From assembly GCF_028416575.1 (NCBI RefSeq), contig NZ_JAMQKB010000022.1, forward strand, positions 1 to 42,561: a stretch of DNA of 42,561 nt, in the 5' to 3' direction. Source of the DNA: Terrihalobacillus insolitus (GTDB lineage: Bacteria > Bacillota > Bacilli > Bacillales > Amphibacillaceae). The notes under the pieces are model-generated. The model saw only the letters and a list, made by a program, of their open reading frames with translations, had not been told where the DNA came from and ran no database searches. Positions within the stretch are counted from its first letter, which is position 1; the number at the start of each line of letters is the position of its first letter. The position numbers and the translations under genes were made by a program. Below, piece after piece: positions 41,945 through 42,561 of the stretch.

Positions 41945-42119
41945 TTGTCCACATTATTATCCACACCCACAACAAAAAGGGGATTGTTCACAGGTTATAC
42001 GCAATTATATACAAGTTATCCACAAAACTATCCACATATGCACAATTTGATTTCATGATATGGTATAGGAATAATTGTTCCATACGATATATGCTACGTT
42101 ATCCTCAGGTTTATACACA
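41945..42119 (+). promoter_or_regulatory. DnaA-box cluster
   Basis: Three exact TTATNCACA boxes lie at 41957-41965 (TTATCCACA), 42016-42024 (TTATCCACA) and 42111-42119 (TTATACACA). At least seven more with one mismatch lie at 41945, 41984, 41995, 42005, 42028, 42036 and 42099. All point the same way on the plus strand within 175 bases. No dnaA, dnaN or rpmH gene is in view, so this is more likely a DnaA-binding cluster than the origin itself, though the origin could lie beyond the window edge. Confidence 0.7.
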
Positions 42120-42160
42120 ACCCGTGTATAACTTTTTTAGTTGTTTAGATCGGGATAATA

Positions 42161-42561
42161 ACGGCCTCTCAGTCCGCTAAACCTTCCAAAACCTCGGATT
42201 TCTGCTAAATAACGGCCTGTGAGTCCGCTTAAAATTCCACGCGGACTCACAGGCCCTTATTTTCACAAAAATGCCTGATTTTCTTGGTTTAGCGGACTCA
42301 CAGGACGCTATTTGCTCTAATTGACCTTTTTATGGCTGGATTTTTGGCAATTAACGGCCTCTCAGTCCGCTAAACCTTCCAAAACCTCGGATTTCTGCCA
42401 AATAAGGGCCTGTGAGTCCGCTTAAAAATTCTATGCGGACTGAGAGGCCCTTATTTTCACAAAAATGCCTGATTTTCTTGGTTTAGCGGACTCACAGGAC
42501 GCTATTTACTCTAATTGACCTTTTTATGGCTGGATTTTTGGCAATTAACGGCCTCTCAGTC
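42161..42561. repeat. 193/194-bp direct repeats built from an inverted 15-bp motif
   Basis: The unit starting ACGGCCTCTCAGTCCGCTAA occurs at 42161, 42354 and 42548, the last cut by the window edge. Each full unit carries four copies of a 15-base motif (GGCCTGTGAGTCCGC or GGCCTCTCAGTCCGC), two forward then two reversed: 42163, 42214, 42241, 42292, and 42356, 42407, 42435, 42486. Copies two and three face each other 12-13 bases apart and can form a 15-bp stem in unit 1. No coding potential. The array continues beyond the window. Confidence 0.92.

Noticed and set aside
41945..42119. Calling this the chromosomal origin oriC
   Set aside because: No dnaA, dnaN or rpmH gene is in view and no clear unwinding element was identified; a DnaA-box cluster is all that can be supported.
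41902..42180. Open frame of 92 codons across the DnaA boxes
   Set aside because: No ribosome site; the sequence is explained by repeated TTATCCACA-type boxes and the start of the direct repeats.

Overview
The window looks like part of the chromosome of a low-GC, salt-adapted member of the Bacillaceae (a Virgibacillus/Oceanobacillus-type organism; the genus is a guess). The evidence is AT-rich DNA with AGGAGG-type ribosome binding sites, a Firmicute-type rlmH, a near-consensus CcpA cre site, TTATCCACA-type DnaA boxes and an ectoine-breakdown cluster. No rRNA, tRNA or CRISPR array was seen.

Region 1 (about 1-18,600) is accessory DNA ending exactly at the 3' end of rlmH, the gene whose 3' end is the target of staphylococcal SCC elements. 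It holds two unrecognised genes (302-1818) and a large same-strand array: UvrD-type helicase with an Fe-S nuclease domain, Mod-type methyltransferase, Res-type helicase-nuclease, then a relic of a C5-cytosine methyltransferase, then a second methyltransferase, a HerA-type ATPase and a NurA-type nuclease. This reads as a multi-gene DNA-modification and DNA-degradation (anti-phage) system that I cannot match to a named one. Between it and rlmH lie small mobile-element genes, a phage-type gene with an in-frame amber codon, a complete IS1634-type insertion sequence with 26-bp ends and a 6-bp target duplication, and the C-terminal piece of a large serine recombinase.

Region 2 (18,598-26,024) is mainly metabolic: rlmH and a pterin carbinolamine dehydratase, then a D-threonate-type catabolic operon (KdgT-like permease, DUF1537 kinase, PdxA2 dehydrogenase). 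A PrpR-type regulator precedes it; the regulator has lost the sigma-54 contact motif and the Walker B acids. Three operator-like palindromes of the form 8-N3-8 and one cre site lie around it. A NERD-domain protein follows.

Region 3 (26,109-27,303) is a GC-rich non-coding array of about 23 tandem units with an exact 52-bp period.

Region 4 (27,341-37,481) is an ectoine/hydroxyectoine catabolic locus on the minus strand: eutB and a PucR-type regulator, then doeA-eutC-(cystathionine gamma-lyase-like)-doeB-(homoserine dehydrogenase)-(aldehyde dehydrogenase). The homoserine dehydrogenase and the gamma-lyase-like enzyme are unusual partners and suggest another fate for the aspartate-semialdehyde made from ectoine.

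Region 5 (37,700-42,561) carries a ROK sugar kinase, a GltS/KdgT-like permease with an amidohydrolase, then about 1 kb without genes. That stretch holds a one-orientation cluster of DnaA boxes followed by 193/194-bp direct repeats built from an inverted 15-bp motif.
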